The position numbers and the translations under genes were made by a program. A DNA stretch of 64,000 nucleotides from Nyssa sinensis (Eukaryota > Streptophyta > Magnoliopsida > Cornales > Nyssaceae): the NCBI GenBank assembly GCA_008638375.1, contig CM018036.1:1400001-1464000 (forward strand). The letters are read 5' to 3'. This document shows, in pieces, positions 47,862 through 59,812 of this stretch. Positions within the stretch are counted from its first letter, which is position 1, and each line of letters opens with the position of its first letter. Below the pieces are notes generated by a model. That model was not told the origin of the DNA. It made no database searches and saw only the letters and a list, made by a program, of their open reading frames with translations.

Positions 47862-47973
47862 GCCCTAACTATTTTAAAATTTAAAATTTTAAATCTCCAA
47901 ACGTCATCGTTTAGATAAACCCATAACCGGATTTGACCCGAACCCGTAACCGACCCGTAGACCGACCCGACCC

Positions 47974-48011
47974 GAACAGTGTCGTCTTCCCCATGAGGGT
48001 CGACACTGTTC
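47974..48011. repeat. Perfect 11-bp inverted repeat (hairpin) in the solo LTR
   Basis: GAACAGTGTCG at 47974-47984 and CGACACTGTTC at 48001-48011 are exact reverse complements separated by 16 bases, so transcript or single-stranded DNA could form a stem-loop. Confidence 0.8.
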
Positions 48012-49330
48012 ATCCGAAAACCCTAAATTTTTCAATTCTATTTCGTACAATTTTACTACTCCATTTTTCCTGTTTCCTTTTCCAATCAATTCCTAAGACC
48101 TTTGGGTACGTTTTAGTATCGATTTAGGGCTTCGAATATGGCTCAGGTGTTCGGTTCAAGTCACGATAATCCGAACTGTAGCATGTCGGTTCATGCTCGT
48201 TTCTTCACCATTTTTAGAATGGTTTGGTTGTGCGTGACCCTCAAGGTATGGGGATTCAGGTTTCATTCACAATGGTAGGTTTAACAGTGAGTTTTTGGGT
48301 TTGGGTTTTGGAACCCGTACCTGCAACTCGCTTTCTCATGATCATTTCTTTACAATTTTGATCGCGGTCACGTGTTTTGGGGATGTTTGTAGGGTCTACT
48401 TGAAGTCTTGATAGGCCAAATTGGGTTTGGGGAAGCTTGATTCAGTTTCTTCATTTCGGTATTGCATTTCAGTAAAATTTTCTTCCCCCCTGTAACCTCC
48501 ATTTTCTCCCTCGATTTTCCATGATTTTAAACCATTTTTCTTGCAAAATAAAGCCCATTCTACATAGATTAAGACCCTATAGTTTTCAGGCCAAAATATG
48601 AATGAAATCAGATTAAATTTTAGTTGGGAACTTACCTGTTTAAGTGGACTGTTCCCAATTCTTTCTCCCTCCTCGGTTTTGTATCTCTCTCCTTCTTCTT
48701 CTCCATTTCTTTCTCCTCTAGCTTCTGTATTTCTCTCAGAATTTCCTCTCTCTCTTTTTCTCTCTCTCTCTCTCTGTCCATGTGTCATGGGTGTGTATAT
48801 ATATACAACATGTTTATGTGTGTGTATATAACTATACACTTGATTATTTTTCTGATTTCCCTACCAAATAACTTAACTTGTGGCAGCATCTTTCCTCAGG
48901 TTTTCACTGTTTTGGGGCAGGCTTTCTTAGACTTTCCTTCTTGATCTTTTCTCTTCTTTAATTACATAAGAGATATTTGTATATATATATAAAATATAAT
49001 ATATTTACACATGCTAAACACTCACAGTGTTGCCGACACACACATCTAGCACACACTTGATTTCTTTTATTCCCCCACTTGCATGTATTACATGCTTATG
49101 TATATATATAATAATTTTTATTATATATATACACACTTATACTAATATATTTATTTTTATTATTATTATTTTTATTTTTTATTATTTTCCTCATAATTTA
49201 TATTACATATAACTAATATTCAATTTAATAAATTAATTATGTTAAATTAATTTATTTTACACTCATTTTCCATAGCCTCGTAAAACGTGCTTTATTACCC
49301 GGCATTCCCGGGTCGGGGTATTACAATTCT

Positions 49331-49457
49331 TATGGCAGAAATATCCTAAAAATTGCCAAGTTATGGCAAAAAGCCTGGACACCTACTGTAAAGCCTCTGG
49401 TCACAAAGTCAGCTTTCATAAATTCAAAATATTTATATCTGAGAATGTTTTTGGAGA
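49331..49457 (+). pseudogene. LINE reverse-transcriptase fragment
   Basis: Translation reads QVMAKSLDTYCKASGHKVSF, then HKFKIFISENVF. This matches the block of plant L1 reverse transcriptases that follows the FADD site (LDxFCxASGxKVSxxKSxxxFSKN). It is cut on the left by the solo LTR target site and on the right by the next LTR element. The frame may run a few codons past 49457. Confidence 0.6.
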
Positions 49458-49853
49458 TGACGTTGCCAAAAAAATTGTTCTATGTTTCTAATTCAGTAAG
49501 AGTAAGAGTAACTTGGAAAAAAAAAAAAAAAAGAAAGACTCTTTGACGATTAAGTCAATAAAGAGAGAAAATAAATATAATATATATGTATATAAATAAT
49601 AATTATTGTATTTGAACATACCTGATCTCTTTATTTATAGGGGTAGAGAGTCCTTAATTCTGACAGTTTCCTATATTAAATAGAATTCTTTACTTGCTTT
49701 ACAATGTTAAGGATTAGATGTTAATCCTCCTAATTATGATAGGATTCATTTCCTATCTAAAAGACTTGTCATTTTAGATATATTTCTTATAAGTAACAAA
49801 CATTAGGAGTACACATGTTGCATCTATAGTGGTGGGATATTTTTACCATATCG
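49458..49853 (-). repeat. Downstream (3') LTR of the non-autonomous element
   Basis: Aligned to the other repeat through blocks such as GAACATACCTGAT, TCTTTATTTATA and TTTCCTATCTAAAAGAC. Its inner edge has CG where CA is expected. Confidence 0.68.
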
Positions 49854-50207
49854 GTTAGCCCTCCTTGACTTCCTGAGCCTTGCCTATTGGCTAGTAGGGT
49901 TAGGAAGTAGTAATATTGATATAAATTGATAGAATCTTGAGTTGGAAAGAGTTACACTGAAATCTTTTAGAAGAGCTAGTGAAAAAATCATGTCAGAGGA
50001 GCCAATCTAAGCTTTTTAGAATAGTTGATGGACTGAGCTTGGAAGAGCTGGTGACTCGAGTTCAGAATAGTAGATGATCTGAGTTTGAAAGAGTTGATGA
50101 CTTGTGTTTGAAAGAGCTAATGGTCCGAGCTAAGTCTTGGTCGTTTCCCCCTACCGGTCATGCATTCAATTTCTCCACGGCAGCATATTGCCTTTTAATA
50201 AAACTTA

Positions 50208-50244
<37 letters not shown>

Positions 50245-50286
50245 TGTTTCATTCTTGTACTTGACCAATTTTCTTGTGTTTTGTAG

Positions 50287-50820
50287 GCGGTTCATGCAAT
50301 GGCTTCCATTATGGATTGTCCAGAGGAGTCTGAACAAGTGGACAAACGTCAAGCCGAGCTAGATGAGACCAGGCTCTAATTGGGGAATGCCTGATCTGTC
50401 GCTTCTTCCCTTGAAGAGAGGCTGAAGGAATCAGCCAACGCCTTTTTCATTTTGGAGTCTAAAAAAAAAATGCTCTTGTTTTAGAGCTGAAGGCTCTGAA
50501 GAAAAAATCTGATGTTGTTGTTGCTCAGAAACTTGCCGATAGTGTGGAAGGGGCAAAGAGGCAACAAAGAGGGCCCTTAGAAGAGAAGTTCAGAGGTTAA
50601 GGGGAGAGTTTGTGAATCACGGGTACGAGACGTACAAGAAGAATATCCAAAAGCTCCATCTTGACCTTCATATTTTCTGGCATACATGAGGTCTGAGTCT
50701 CTAATGATCATAAGGAGAGTGCCAGGGGGGGCAGAATCGATGATGGATCCTCCTGAGGTTGATCTGGCTAGGTCTGCAGATCTCAAAGGGAGGGCACCCT
50801 TACCGAGGGGCAGTAGTTAG
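50287..50820 (+). pseudogene. Captured coiled-coil gene fragment inside the LTR element
   Basis: Plus-strand translation, with frame changes, reads SLEERLKESANAFFILESKK, then LELKALKKKSDVVVAQKLAD, then REEVQRLRGEF, followed by broken text. This is a Leu/Glu/Lys-rich heptad pattern typical of a coiled coil. Stops and shifts interrupt it. It begins after a possible intron acceptor (TTTTGTAG at about 50286) that follows TG and TA repeats. It lies opposite to the LTR orientation. The source gene is not recognised. Confidence 0.5.
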
Positions 50821-50947
50821 GTTCTTATGTATTTTCTATTTCTAGTCCCTTCCTTGTATTTCCTTAAATCTTTAAGCGACAAATGGAATATTGAATAATA
50901 ATGATAGAAATAATAATAATATTCGTTTTTCACAAACGATGCCAAAC

Positions 50948-51327
50948 TGTTATTACCATAAAATTATTCATATCTGTGATTCAGCAAGAATGACCTGCAA
51001 AAAAGAGAAAGGGACTCTCCGACGATCAAGTAAGTAAAGAAAGAAAATAAATATAATATATATGTGAAAATATGAATTACTCTGTATTTGAACATACCTG
51101 ATTTCTTTATTTATAAGTGTTGAGAGTTCTTAATTCTAGTAGTTTCCTATTTTACTTGCTTGATAAGGTTAAGGATTATGTGTTAATCCTTCTAATTATG
51201 ATAAGATTCTTTTCCTATCTAAAAGACATATCATTTTAAATATATTTTTTTTGTAAGTAACTAATATTAAGAGTACATGTGTCACGTGTCACATTCATGG
51301 TGATAGAATGTTTTTTTTACCATATCA
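50948..51327 (-). repeat. Upstream (5') LTR of the non-autonomous element
   Basis: Ends are TGTTATTACC and ACCATATCA on the plus strand, i.e. TG...CA in either direction. The inner edge adjoins the primer-binding-site-like sequence. Confidence 0.7.
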
Positions 51328-51332
51328 GGAGA

Positions 51333-51800
51333 CAAATCCATGGAAATTATCCAAGTGGGTAACATCCGACCTTATAGAAGATGAAAACATTTATGTTTAT
51401 TGTTGTCGTTTTCAGCATCTTATTACTTTCCAAGTGCATTAAACTTGCAACCCTCCTTTGGCATATTATCCATTTTAGTCTAAAGAAGACAGCAAGTGAA
51501 TTTAAAATCTAATCAGCCAGGACTCTCTCTGTCTCACTTAGCTTTGATATAGGTGATAAATGGCTACAAACGTTTCCACTTTGCAGTAAGCATAAAGTCT
51601 ATTAATACACGAATATGAACAATTAATTGTGGGCCCTTATCCTAATCAAATGCTCAAATTAACTATTTCAATGGTCGTCTGTCAATCCAAGAATCCTAAC
51701 AGTAAAATAATATGTCACGAATATATATATCGTATTTTGTTATATGTGATTTTTTATTTGACTCTTAAAATTATAATTTCAGTAATTTATTATTTCTCTA

Positions 51801-51831
<31 letters not shown>

Positions 51832-53104
51832 CATGCTGGTATATTAGACCAATGGTGACCTTTCAATTGAATTGTGTTGGCTAATGTTTTGATAATTAAA
51901 TTCTTTTATTTATTTGCCCTTTTGAATGGAAGTTGCTCAAACTAAATGTATAATATAAGTTGCATGGAAGGATCCAAACTCCTAGCCCACATGGAATCTG
52001 TTGAGAAGCCACCAATCACTGGTGGAACTGCTTTCTTCTATTTAAAAGAAGTTATTGGTTCATATAAAATGGATAACTTATAGAAAACTTGTTCGCATAT
52101 TTCACTTACATCTTGTGATTTTGATTTTCAGAATATGGTAGAGAAATGAGTCTATGTGCTTAGATTGAAAGAATATAAAATAAAGGAGAGAAAAAGGAAA
52201 AAAAAATATACACTTTCCTCCTATCTTTTATTAACTATCTAATCATAAAAATAAAAATAAAAAGTTACGCTACCATCTCATCTTTTTTTTTCTTCACATA
52301 ACTAATATTCTCACTTCTTCTCATCTCATCTTCCTCCACTTGTCCAAACGAATTGATAATTTATTAATTTTTTATTTTTAAAATTTTATAATTATCGAAG
52401 TTTTAGGATTAACTATTTAAATGAATTATACATATATATATATATATATATTAACAGACGTATTAAATATTTCGATTGATAAAATCTTTTAACAATTGTA
52501 TCAATAAATTTGAGATTTAATCTATCTTATTATAATTGTTGTAGTTCGAGTAGGATATCATGGCTCTCCATTTTCTTTTTTAACTCTCAACTAATATTTT
52601 ATGACTTTCTTTTTTTCAAGCCCACCAAAGAAAATGTGGTGGTTTGTTGAGAATAATTTTCTATTTATAATTGAGCTTGTTTTTTTTGAAACTCGTAGTT
52701 GTGAAACTAAGTTTTAATATTTTTTGAAATTTTATTAAAAATTATTTTAAAAACTCTACACTCTTTGTGTTACAATAAATATGTTTTAATTGACGATTTT
52801 GTTTATTGTTTTACGTGTTTAATTTAAAAAAATTAAATTATCTTTATTTAATGAAAAATTATAGAAGAGTAACAAGTTTTTTAGTTACAAATTATAATAT
52901 AAAAAAAACATTTCAAAATTTTTATTGAAATTTACAGTCACATTGCATGATAATTGCCTCTAGTTTTAGTAATATGGTCATCCTTTTTTAGATTTCCCAG
53001 TTTTACATTTTTAATTTTCTCACATTTTTTCTTGCAAACCAAACGGATCCAAAAGTAATAAATGAAACAATCTAGGGGTAAAATCGGAAAGCAATAATGA
53101 AAAC
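51333..53104. other. AT-rich intergenic region
   Basis: No coding sequence was recognised. It contains short TA and CT microsatellites near 51798-51828 and 52432-52450. The right end approaches the eIF4A promoter. Confidence 0.5.
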
Positions 53105-53190
53105 ATCTCTCCTTCCCTAAACCTTTTTCGACATCTTGTCTTTGTACTAGTTCTCCTTCAACTCCACGGCGCGGATCCGAGGAGTTTGGG

Positions 53191-53198
53191 AAACCCTA
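53191..53198 (+). promoter_or_regulatory. Telobox in eIF4A leader
   Basis: AAACCCTA lies in the predicted first untranslated exon, about 100 bp before its donor site. Confidence 0.6.
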
Positions 53199-53298
53199 GC
53201 TTTTCACCAGAACAACACAAAATCTGTTACCTTCGTTCTCTGACAAATCTATCTTCACACCGACCATCACAAAGCTCTTTCAGTTCCAACATTCGCAG

Positions 53299-54922
53299 GT
53301 TCGCCATCTATTCTCTTCTTATCGAATCGATCACTTCTCCGATCACTGTTTTCCATCTGTGCCTATCTTATACTGTTGAAATCCTTACTGGTAGTGTTTA
53401 TATAGATCGATCCACAAGTAGTCCGATTACATGTGCGTCTATGTATCCATATATGTTCTGAAATTGATCTGTCTGTTTTTTTTTTTTTAATCTGTGCATG
53501 ATTTTTGATTTCTTTATCCCTTTGTTTGACTGCTGAGAAAATTGAGGATGATGGAGGAAGAGAAGAGAAACTTTTGATACTTAAAGTTGTACTTTCGCTT
53601 GGTTACGAATGGGATCCATTAATATGTGGAGTTGTATATTGCAGTTTGATGAATTTTTGTTTAGCGTGATTGATTGATTTGTGAAGCTATGTGTATATTC
53701 CTAATTTCCTATATTTGGAAATTTGTGATACGGAGAGCTAAAATCTTATCCACATGGGCATGCACTGCTTAGTTTTGGAATAATATCATGATCTTGGTCT
53801 AGTTCACTTATTTGTTTGATGAAAAGATTACCACTTGTGATACTGGAAGCCGTTGTTAAACTTAATATTTGTTTGGATGGAGGTTAATATGAGTTTGAAG
53901 CTGTGTATTTCTGGTGGGAGACCAAATCTGCGAGCATTTGCTGAGGCAGTACACTAGTACGTGCTCATCATTGTGCAATTTATGCATGCGTGTCATTCTG
54001 CAATATCAATATTTCCATCCACCGGTGTTTATATTTTGAGGGACATCTGTACTCCCTAGATTGTGATTTTTTCTAGGCCCACACAAATGACTTGCTGGTT
54101 CATTCGAATATTGTAGGCACTGAAAGAACTTAAAATGAAAGAATTTGGAAGTATGCGACTCATTAGTTTACAGAGGTTTCAAGTAAGAACTCTTTAGGTG
54201 TTAATGCTCTGGTCTGAGTACTAGCTGAGGCAACCCAGGGGGCAAATGGTTGGATGAATTTAGAATTAGACTAAGGATCTCTTTCATTTAAAAACGAAAA
54301 AAAAATCTGGTGAGATGTTTGTCTTCATTTTATTGAGGGGTTTGATGTGATACAAAACTTAAGCTGTAATCATTGTTGCATTGCCTTTCTTTTCCGTCTT
54401 TTTTTTTTTAAATCAGTGCCTTTCTTTTCCCTCTTATTTTTTCCTTAAATAAGTAATAATATGTAATGTGTAGTTTGTTCATTTAGTTGTTTTCTCCTCG
54501 GGAGTTTTCTGCTACTTGCATTACTTGAGCTGTCGTAGTCAACTTTGGGGGTTAGGGTAAAGCAGCTTCTGGTTCTGGAAGATTAATGTCCAGTTTATCT
54601 GATAGCTGTCTCCCTCAAAGCATATCTCTCCCAAATACTGAAACAGAAGTTTAATGCTTGTACTCCACTTTGTATGGTTTGCAAGTTTGGCTCTTCTGTT
54701 ACATTTTACTAAAAACAGGGAAGTTCCCGTCTCAATTGGCACATTAAACCTTTTTTTTTGTTTTTTTTTTGGGGGGAGGGGGGGTGTTTTGCTAATGATG
54801 AACTGATTCTGTAACCCAAATATATTCTGGCTGGTTCAGCGTTGTAGCAAAGTCTGGATCTCTCTTGCCTTCTTTCTCTTTGAGGACTTTGCTTAATGTT
54901 ATATATGGTTTTCTCGTTACAG
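53299..54922 (+). other. Long 5'-UTR intron of eIF4A
   Basis: Donor CGCAG/GTTCGC at 53298/53299 and acceptor TTCTCGTTACAG at 54922, two bases before the ATG. Plant eIF4A genes commonly have a leader intron. Position inferred from signals. Confidence 0.6.
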
Positions 54923-54924
54923 TT

Positions 54925-57767
54925 ATGGCAGGGTTGGCAGCAGAAGGATCACAATTTGATACTCGTCAATATGATACCAAAATGAATGACTTGTAAGTTC
55001 CTTGTTCACCTGCTTTGGCTGTAATGAAGCCGTTTTATACTTGTATTAATTTGCGTAGCCTGAATTATTTTAACATCTATAAGTACTTTCAATGGTGGAT
55101 GGTAATGTTTATGCTCACTCTGATGAATTGATTTTTGTAGGCTCTCAGCTGATGGACAAGATTTCTTCACATCATATGATGAAGTTTATGACAGTTTTGA
55201 TGCTATGGGATTGCAAGAGAATCTCCTGAGGGGCATCTACGCATATGGTAAGTACTCTAAGACTATTTTACAACTGCAAAGATGTGACATTGAACTTCTT
55301 GTTTCCTTACCAATTTATGGGACATACGTCTGCTAAGATGACTTTAACCACCTCATTTTAAGGATTCTGAAGCTATCTTTCAAATTAAACGTTTTGACAC
55401 TGAAACAAACTTCCTGTTACCTTGCTAATTTAAGGGACATATGTTGGCTAAGGTGACTCTAACCATGCGGAATTGTTCTTGAACTGGTGACTGAATTATT
55501 CCTACAACCTCCATTTTATGATATCAGTATCACCTTGGTAGGAAAATCAATGATTTTCATTATTGTTTTCTGTTAGAATGTGCAACCTTATGAATTATTG
55601 CCTGCTTGTCCTTGTTGGTGCTCTAGCCTACCTCTTGCAAAGATATGCTGAATATTGACATCCATATTTCGTTTGAAGGTTTTGAGAAGCCCTCTGCAAT
55701 CCAGCAAAGGGGAATTGTTCCTTTCTGCAAAGGTCTTGATGTTATTCAGCAAGCGCAGTCTGGAACAGGGAAAACAGCAACCTTCTGCTCTGGAATCTTG
55801 CAGCAACTTGATTATGGTTTAGTTCAGTGCCAAGCATTGGTTCTGGCACCCACTCGAGAACTTGCACAACAGATTGAGAAGGTTATGCGAGCACTTGGTG
55901 ACTATCTTGGTGTGAAGGTTCATTATTGTGTTGGAGGGACCATCGTCCGCGAGGATCTACGCATTCTTTCAAGTGGAGTTCACGTTGTTGTTGGCACCCC
56001 GGGTCGTGTGTTTGACATGCTGCGAAGACAGTCACTTCGCCCTGATTACATTAAGATGTTTGTATTGGATGAAGCAGATGAAATGCTTTCACGAGGTTTT
56101 AAGGATCAGGTCCTTATTTATTTTTTTCATTTTGCTATGATCTTTATTCTCTCATTGATTGTAATAAACACACACACACACACATGTAGGTATATATGCA
56201 TGCACTTACACTTGTACACGTTGGCGAAGGACATCCATTTGCTGTTACAAGATTAGCACGCATGTGTGGTGCTCAAATTCTTTTTGATGGCTTATTGGCT
56301 ATATTAAATCATTTTGGGAGGAATAGGATAAATGTCTTAGTAACACATGACACATGAGGCCTTGTTATAATTTAGATTCTTAAAGGTTCCATAGTTCATT
56401 AGTTTTTATTCCTGTTGAGTTTATAGGAAGCTATTAAAATTTCAAAGTCACTTCATCCCATATTATGTTTCACTCCATTTTGATTTGGAGTGGTACGTAC
56501 AAGATTAACTGAATGGTTGAGGAAGAAGCTAATTCTGGTTGTAGTAGCAGTGTGGTCTTGTAATAATATGATAGACCTAAACTTGCATGAGAACAGAAGT
56601 GTTATAAAAAAATGATAGACTTACAAAACTCATGGGAGAAAGTAAACTTCCTCCTGAGTTTCAGGAGGGACTACCAAGGATTTATTATTTTGTTCCTTGT
56701 GTTCATCAGAAACTAATTGTACACAGGATTTTCTATATTTTTTTTTTGTATTCAATTATGTGGGGATATTATTTTTTAAAAGCTATATATATATATATGT
56801 ATATAAGGTTATAAGTAGCTTTTTGATTATTTGCATATAATGGCTGATTCTATATATTGATGTGTGGGTAGGATTAGGCATAGATTGTATTTTTCAAGTA
56901 GGTTTCTATTCCATGGCAATCTATATTGAGGCAAAGGATGATTAAGTTTGTAATTATGCCTACCTGTTTGCTTGGGCATGGGAGTATATTGATTAATTTT
57001 GTTCCCTTGTTGCAAAATTTTAAAATTATCATTTTCTTGGGACTGGTTTACTTGAGCTTTTAGAAAAAAAATTTGGCATTTGATATTTTCTATTCTGATA
57101 TTGGTTTTTTATTTTTTTATATTGCTGTCAGATCTATGACATTTTCCAGCTGCTACCACCTAAAGTTCAAGTTGGGGTCTTCTCTGCTACAATGCCACCT
57201 GAAGCACTTGAAATCACAAGGAAGTTTATGAACAAGCCGGTGAGGATCCTGGTTAAACGTGATGAGCTCACGCTTGAGGGTATTAAGCAGTTCCATGTTA
57301 ATGTTGAAAAGGAAGAATGGAAGCTTGAAACCCTATGCGATCTCTACGAGACCCTGGCCATCACCCAGAGTGTGATTTTTGTGAACACCAGGCGCAAGGT
57401 TGACTGGCTTACTGATAAAATGCGTAGCCGTGACCACACAGTCTCAGCCACTCACGGAGACATGGATCAGAATACTCGGGATATAATTATGCGTGAATTT
57501 CGCTCTGGCTCCTCTCGTGTTCTCATCACCACTGACCTCCTGGCTCGTGGTATAGATGTGCAGCAAGTCTCCCTTGTCATAAATTATGATCTGCCAACTC
57601 AGCCGGAAAATTACCTCCACCGTATAGGACGAAGTGGACGGTTTGGAAGAAAAGGTGTGGCCATTAACTTTGTTACTAAAGAAGATGAGAGAATGCTCTT
57701 TGACATTCAGAAGTTCTATAATGTTGTTGTTGAAGAGCTGCCATCAAATGTTGCTGATCTCCTCTAG
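54925..57767 (+). CDS. EIF4A: Eukaryotic initiation factor 4A (DEAD-box RNA helicase)
   Basis: Four coding exons (54925-54992, 55141-55247, 55679-56109, 57132-57767) join in phase to 413 residues, exactly the usual plant eIF4A length. The Q-motif region ([11 protein letters not shown]) is followed by motif I AQSGTGKT, Ia [10 protein letters not shown], Ib [36 protein letters not shown] and [13 protein letters not shown]. All catalytic motifs are intact. Family role: ATP-dependent RNA unwinding as part of eIF4F, preparing mRNA leaders for 40S loading in the cytoplasm. The sequence [16 protein letters not shown] is typical of canonical eIF4A. The ATG is two bases after the leader-intron acceptor. 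Intron 3 (56110-57131) contains a CA repeat. Confidence 0.97.
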
Positions 57768-57957
57768 GTTTTTACTGGGTTCCCTGAGGTGAGAGGCTAC
57801 ATATAATGGGAGTATTAGTTAACACTTTTTTCTTTTGTTCCCGTTTAGTTTCTTAATTTAATATCGCAAACAAATCTAATGCTGTGTCCTGAACATTTGC
57901 AATAGGGTGGGTGAGCATCAATTTTCGTCTTGCAGGTAGGGTTTTGTACCGTATGTC

Positions 57958-57996
57958 TTTTTTTTTTTTTTTTTTTTTTGGGGGGGGGGGGGGGGG
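57958..57996. repeat. Poly-T / poly-G tract
   Basis: Twenty-two T followed immediately by 17 G, shortly downstream of the eIF4A stop codon. Confidence 0.9.
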
Positions 57997-59762
57997 TGTG
58001 TTTAATTATTTAAAAGGGTTGTAGTTTGGATTGGTTTCCTTGTGTTATAAAGAAATTTTAATTTCAATGATAAGGGATACCTTATGAAATGGAATCATGA
58101 TTTTTTATGTGTTGGTGACTAAACCTACTCCTCTCTCCTGCCTTCTGCAACTATATCTTGTTCATTGGCTGCTTTATTTGGTGGGAATAGTCTAATTGAA
58201 CTGACTAAAGTTTTGTTCATTGGGAAGGCTGTTGTTGGTTCATTTTGTTGGGAATGATATGGGGTGCTTTGAGTGAGTAGTCAAAATGTTCTGGGTTCAT
58301 TTATGTGGGTTGTTCAATGCATAAATTTTCTTTCCAATAGTCAACATTGACTAGCGGTATTTCAAGGCAATGGTTGGCGCTCTCTCTCTCTCTCTCTCTA
58401 TTTATTTATTTGGGAGGAGTACACACGCTGCTAGCGCGCGCGCACACATATATAGTGGAAGTTCGGTAAAAAACTTATGATAGTTTGTGATGGAGCAAAT
58501 TCCATTCCAGTTGGTTTTTGGTCAATTCATTCAAAGTGAAGCAATTCTGTTTTAGAATGACAGGTCTGACCAGCAGCTTGTGAAAGTTATGGAATTCAAA
58601 ATCAACAAACAATTGTAAGTGGTTCAGTTAATTCAATAAGATATGGGAATTAGCACTTGAAGTCGTTGATATCTTTCAACCAAATCGAATGCGGTTGTTT
58701 ACATAGTAAGTTAATATCATTCAATGAATGATTGTTTTAGGTCCATTTAGTCAGAGTGAAGCAATTCTATTTTATGCATCACTTTAGAATGACAGCTCTG
58801 TCCTTCTGCCTTCGCCAGTATTTTTTTCTTCATATATATAATTTATTTTTAAAAATCCCACTGTTTTCAATAACAATGTGGAAAAGTAATTTATTACAAT
58901 TCTTTTGTTGCCTCTCTCTTCCTGGGGTTGGTACTTAATTCCAACGTGCCTTGGTATATTTGGTTTAGGGCATTTTCAAGTTAAAAACAATTTTTTTTAA
59001 GCTGGTGAAAGAGACCTTTTTATTGTATTTTTTAATGAAGTTTGAACGTTTAACATTTGTTCTTTACTACTTTACTTTTTTGAATAAGCGGTGAGAAAGT
59101 GTGATTTAAATGAAGGTGTAAGTATTTAGATAAATATATTTAAAATAAGGTTAAATGATACTATCTTCCAAACACGTCATTAATTGTTGTCTTTTTTGGT
59201 TGATGGGACTTTTCAGTTGTTCAAACATTTGAGATTTTGTTAGGTAGAATTCAAATACGTTACTCTGTCTAAAAAGATAGATAGATTTTGTTGAAAGTGA
59301 GGGGCCTGGCCTGGCCCCTGTTAGCTAAGCTTCCATATGGCCTGTTTTCATATTTTAAATTATTAATTTTCCCTTCCCAAAATAATATTGACCTTTTCCA
59401 CCCTCCAGATTCCAGACTGTACAAACGATGAAACATGCCATGAGCTTTGAGGTCCACTGATTATATTATATATAATCTGCAAATTGTTCAATTAAATACT
59501 TTCATTTATTGCATGGTTGAGAAGCTGGGAGAGCCCTACGATCAATATGATTGATTGTGCCCAAGGCACTTCATCAAACAAGTGGCTAACAAAATGAACG
59601 GCTCTTGATTTCATTTTATTCATCAGAATAATACATTGTCTATATAGCCACCTTACATATCATTTTCTTCCATGACCTAGATTTGGTCCAACCTGTAATT
59701 TTATAACATGCTTGCCGGTCCAATTTTATAATATTATAAGGGTTCGGTTCTCTTCTGTTTTT

Positions 59763-59810
<48 letters not shown>

Positions 59811-59812
59811 AC
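59763..59812. repeat. (CT)n(AC)n compound microsatellite
   Basis: CT repeats pass directly into AC repeats and look useful as a variable marker. Confidence 0.92.

Larger units (their letters stand above)
45062..49325. mobile_element. Solo LTR of a large-LTR retrotransposon, 4,264 bp
   Basis: The unit starts TGTCACGACCCG and ends GGGTCGGGGTATTACA. The same 5-bp sequence ATTCT lies directly outside both ends (45057-45061 and 49326-49330). TG...CA ends plus a 5-bp target duplication define an LTR-retrotransposon insertion. No second LTR, primer-binding site, polypurine tract or gag-pol coding was found inside, so it is best read as a solo LTR left by LTR-LTR recombination. A non-coding LARD is less likely because the start and end blocks do not recur inside. 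The interior contains tandem repeats, a double TGACGTCA and a hairpin (separate entries). Transcriptional orientation is not certain. Confidence 0.82.
49458..51327 (-). mobile_element. Non-autonomous LTR retrotransposon (1,870 bp) with 5-bp target duplication
   Basis: Two direct repeats of about 380-396 bp (49458-49853 and 50948-51327) flank 1,094 bp. GGAGA lies directly outside both ends (49453-49457 and 51328-51332). The minus strand next to the right repeat reads TTTGGCATCGTTTGTG, resembling the TTTGGCGCCGTCTGTG start of Ty3/gypsy internal regions. A purine tract AAGGAGGG precedes the left repeat on that strand. A TATAAATAAAG box and GATCGTCGGAGAGTC text lie within the LTR, all pointing to minus orientation. 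The repeats have diverged by substitutions and small indels, so the insertion is not recent. No gag-pol is present. Confidence 0.75.

Noticed and set aside
48396..48944. Overlapping frames on both strands inside the solo LTR
   Set aside because: They arise from CT-repeat and leader-like sequence, have no recognisable domain, and lie wholly inside a repeat.
55928..56140. Alternative plus-strand frame inside eIF4A exon 3
   Set aside because: It is a shadow of the conserved helicase frame.
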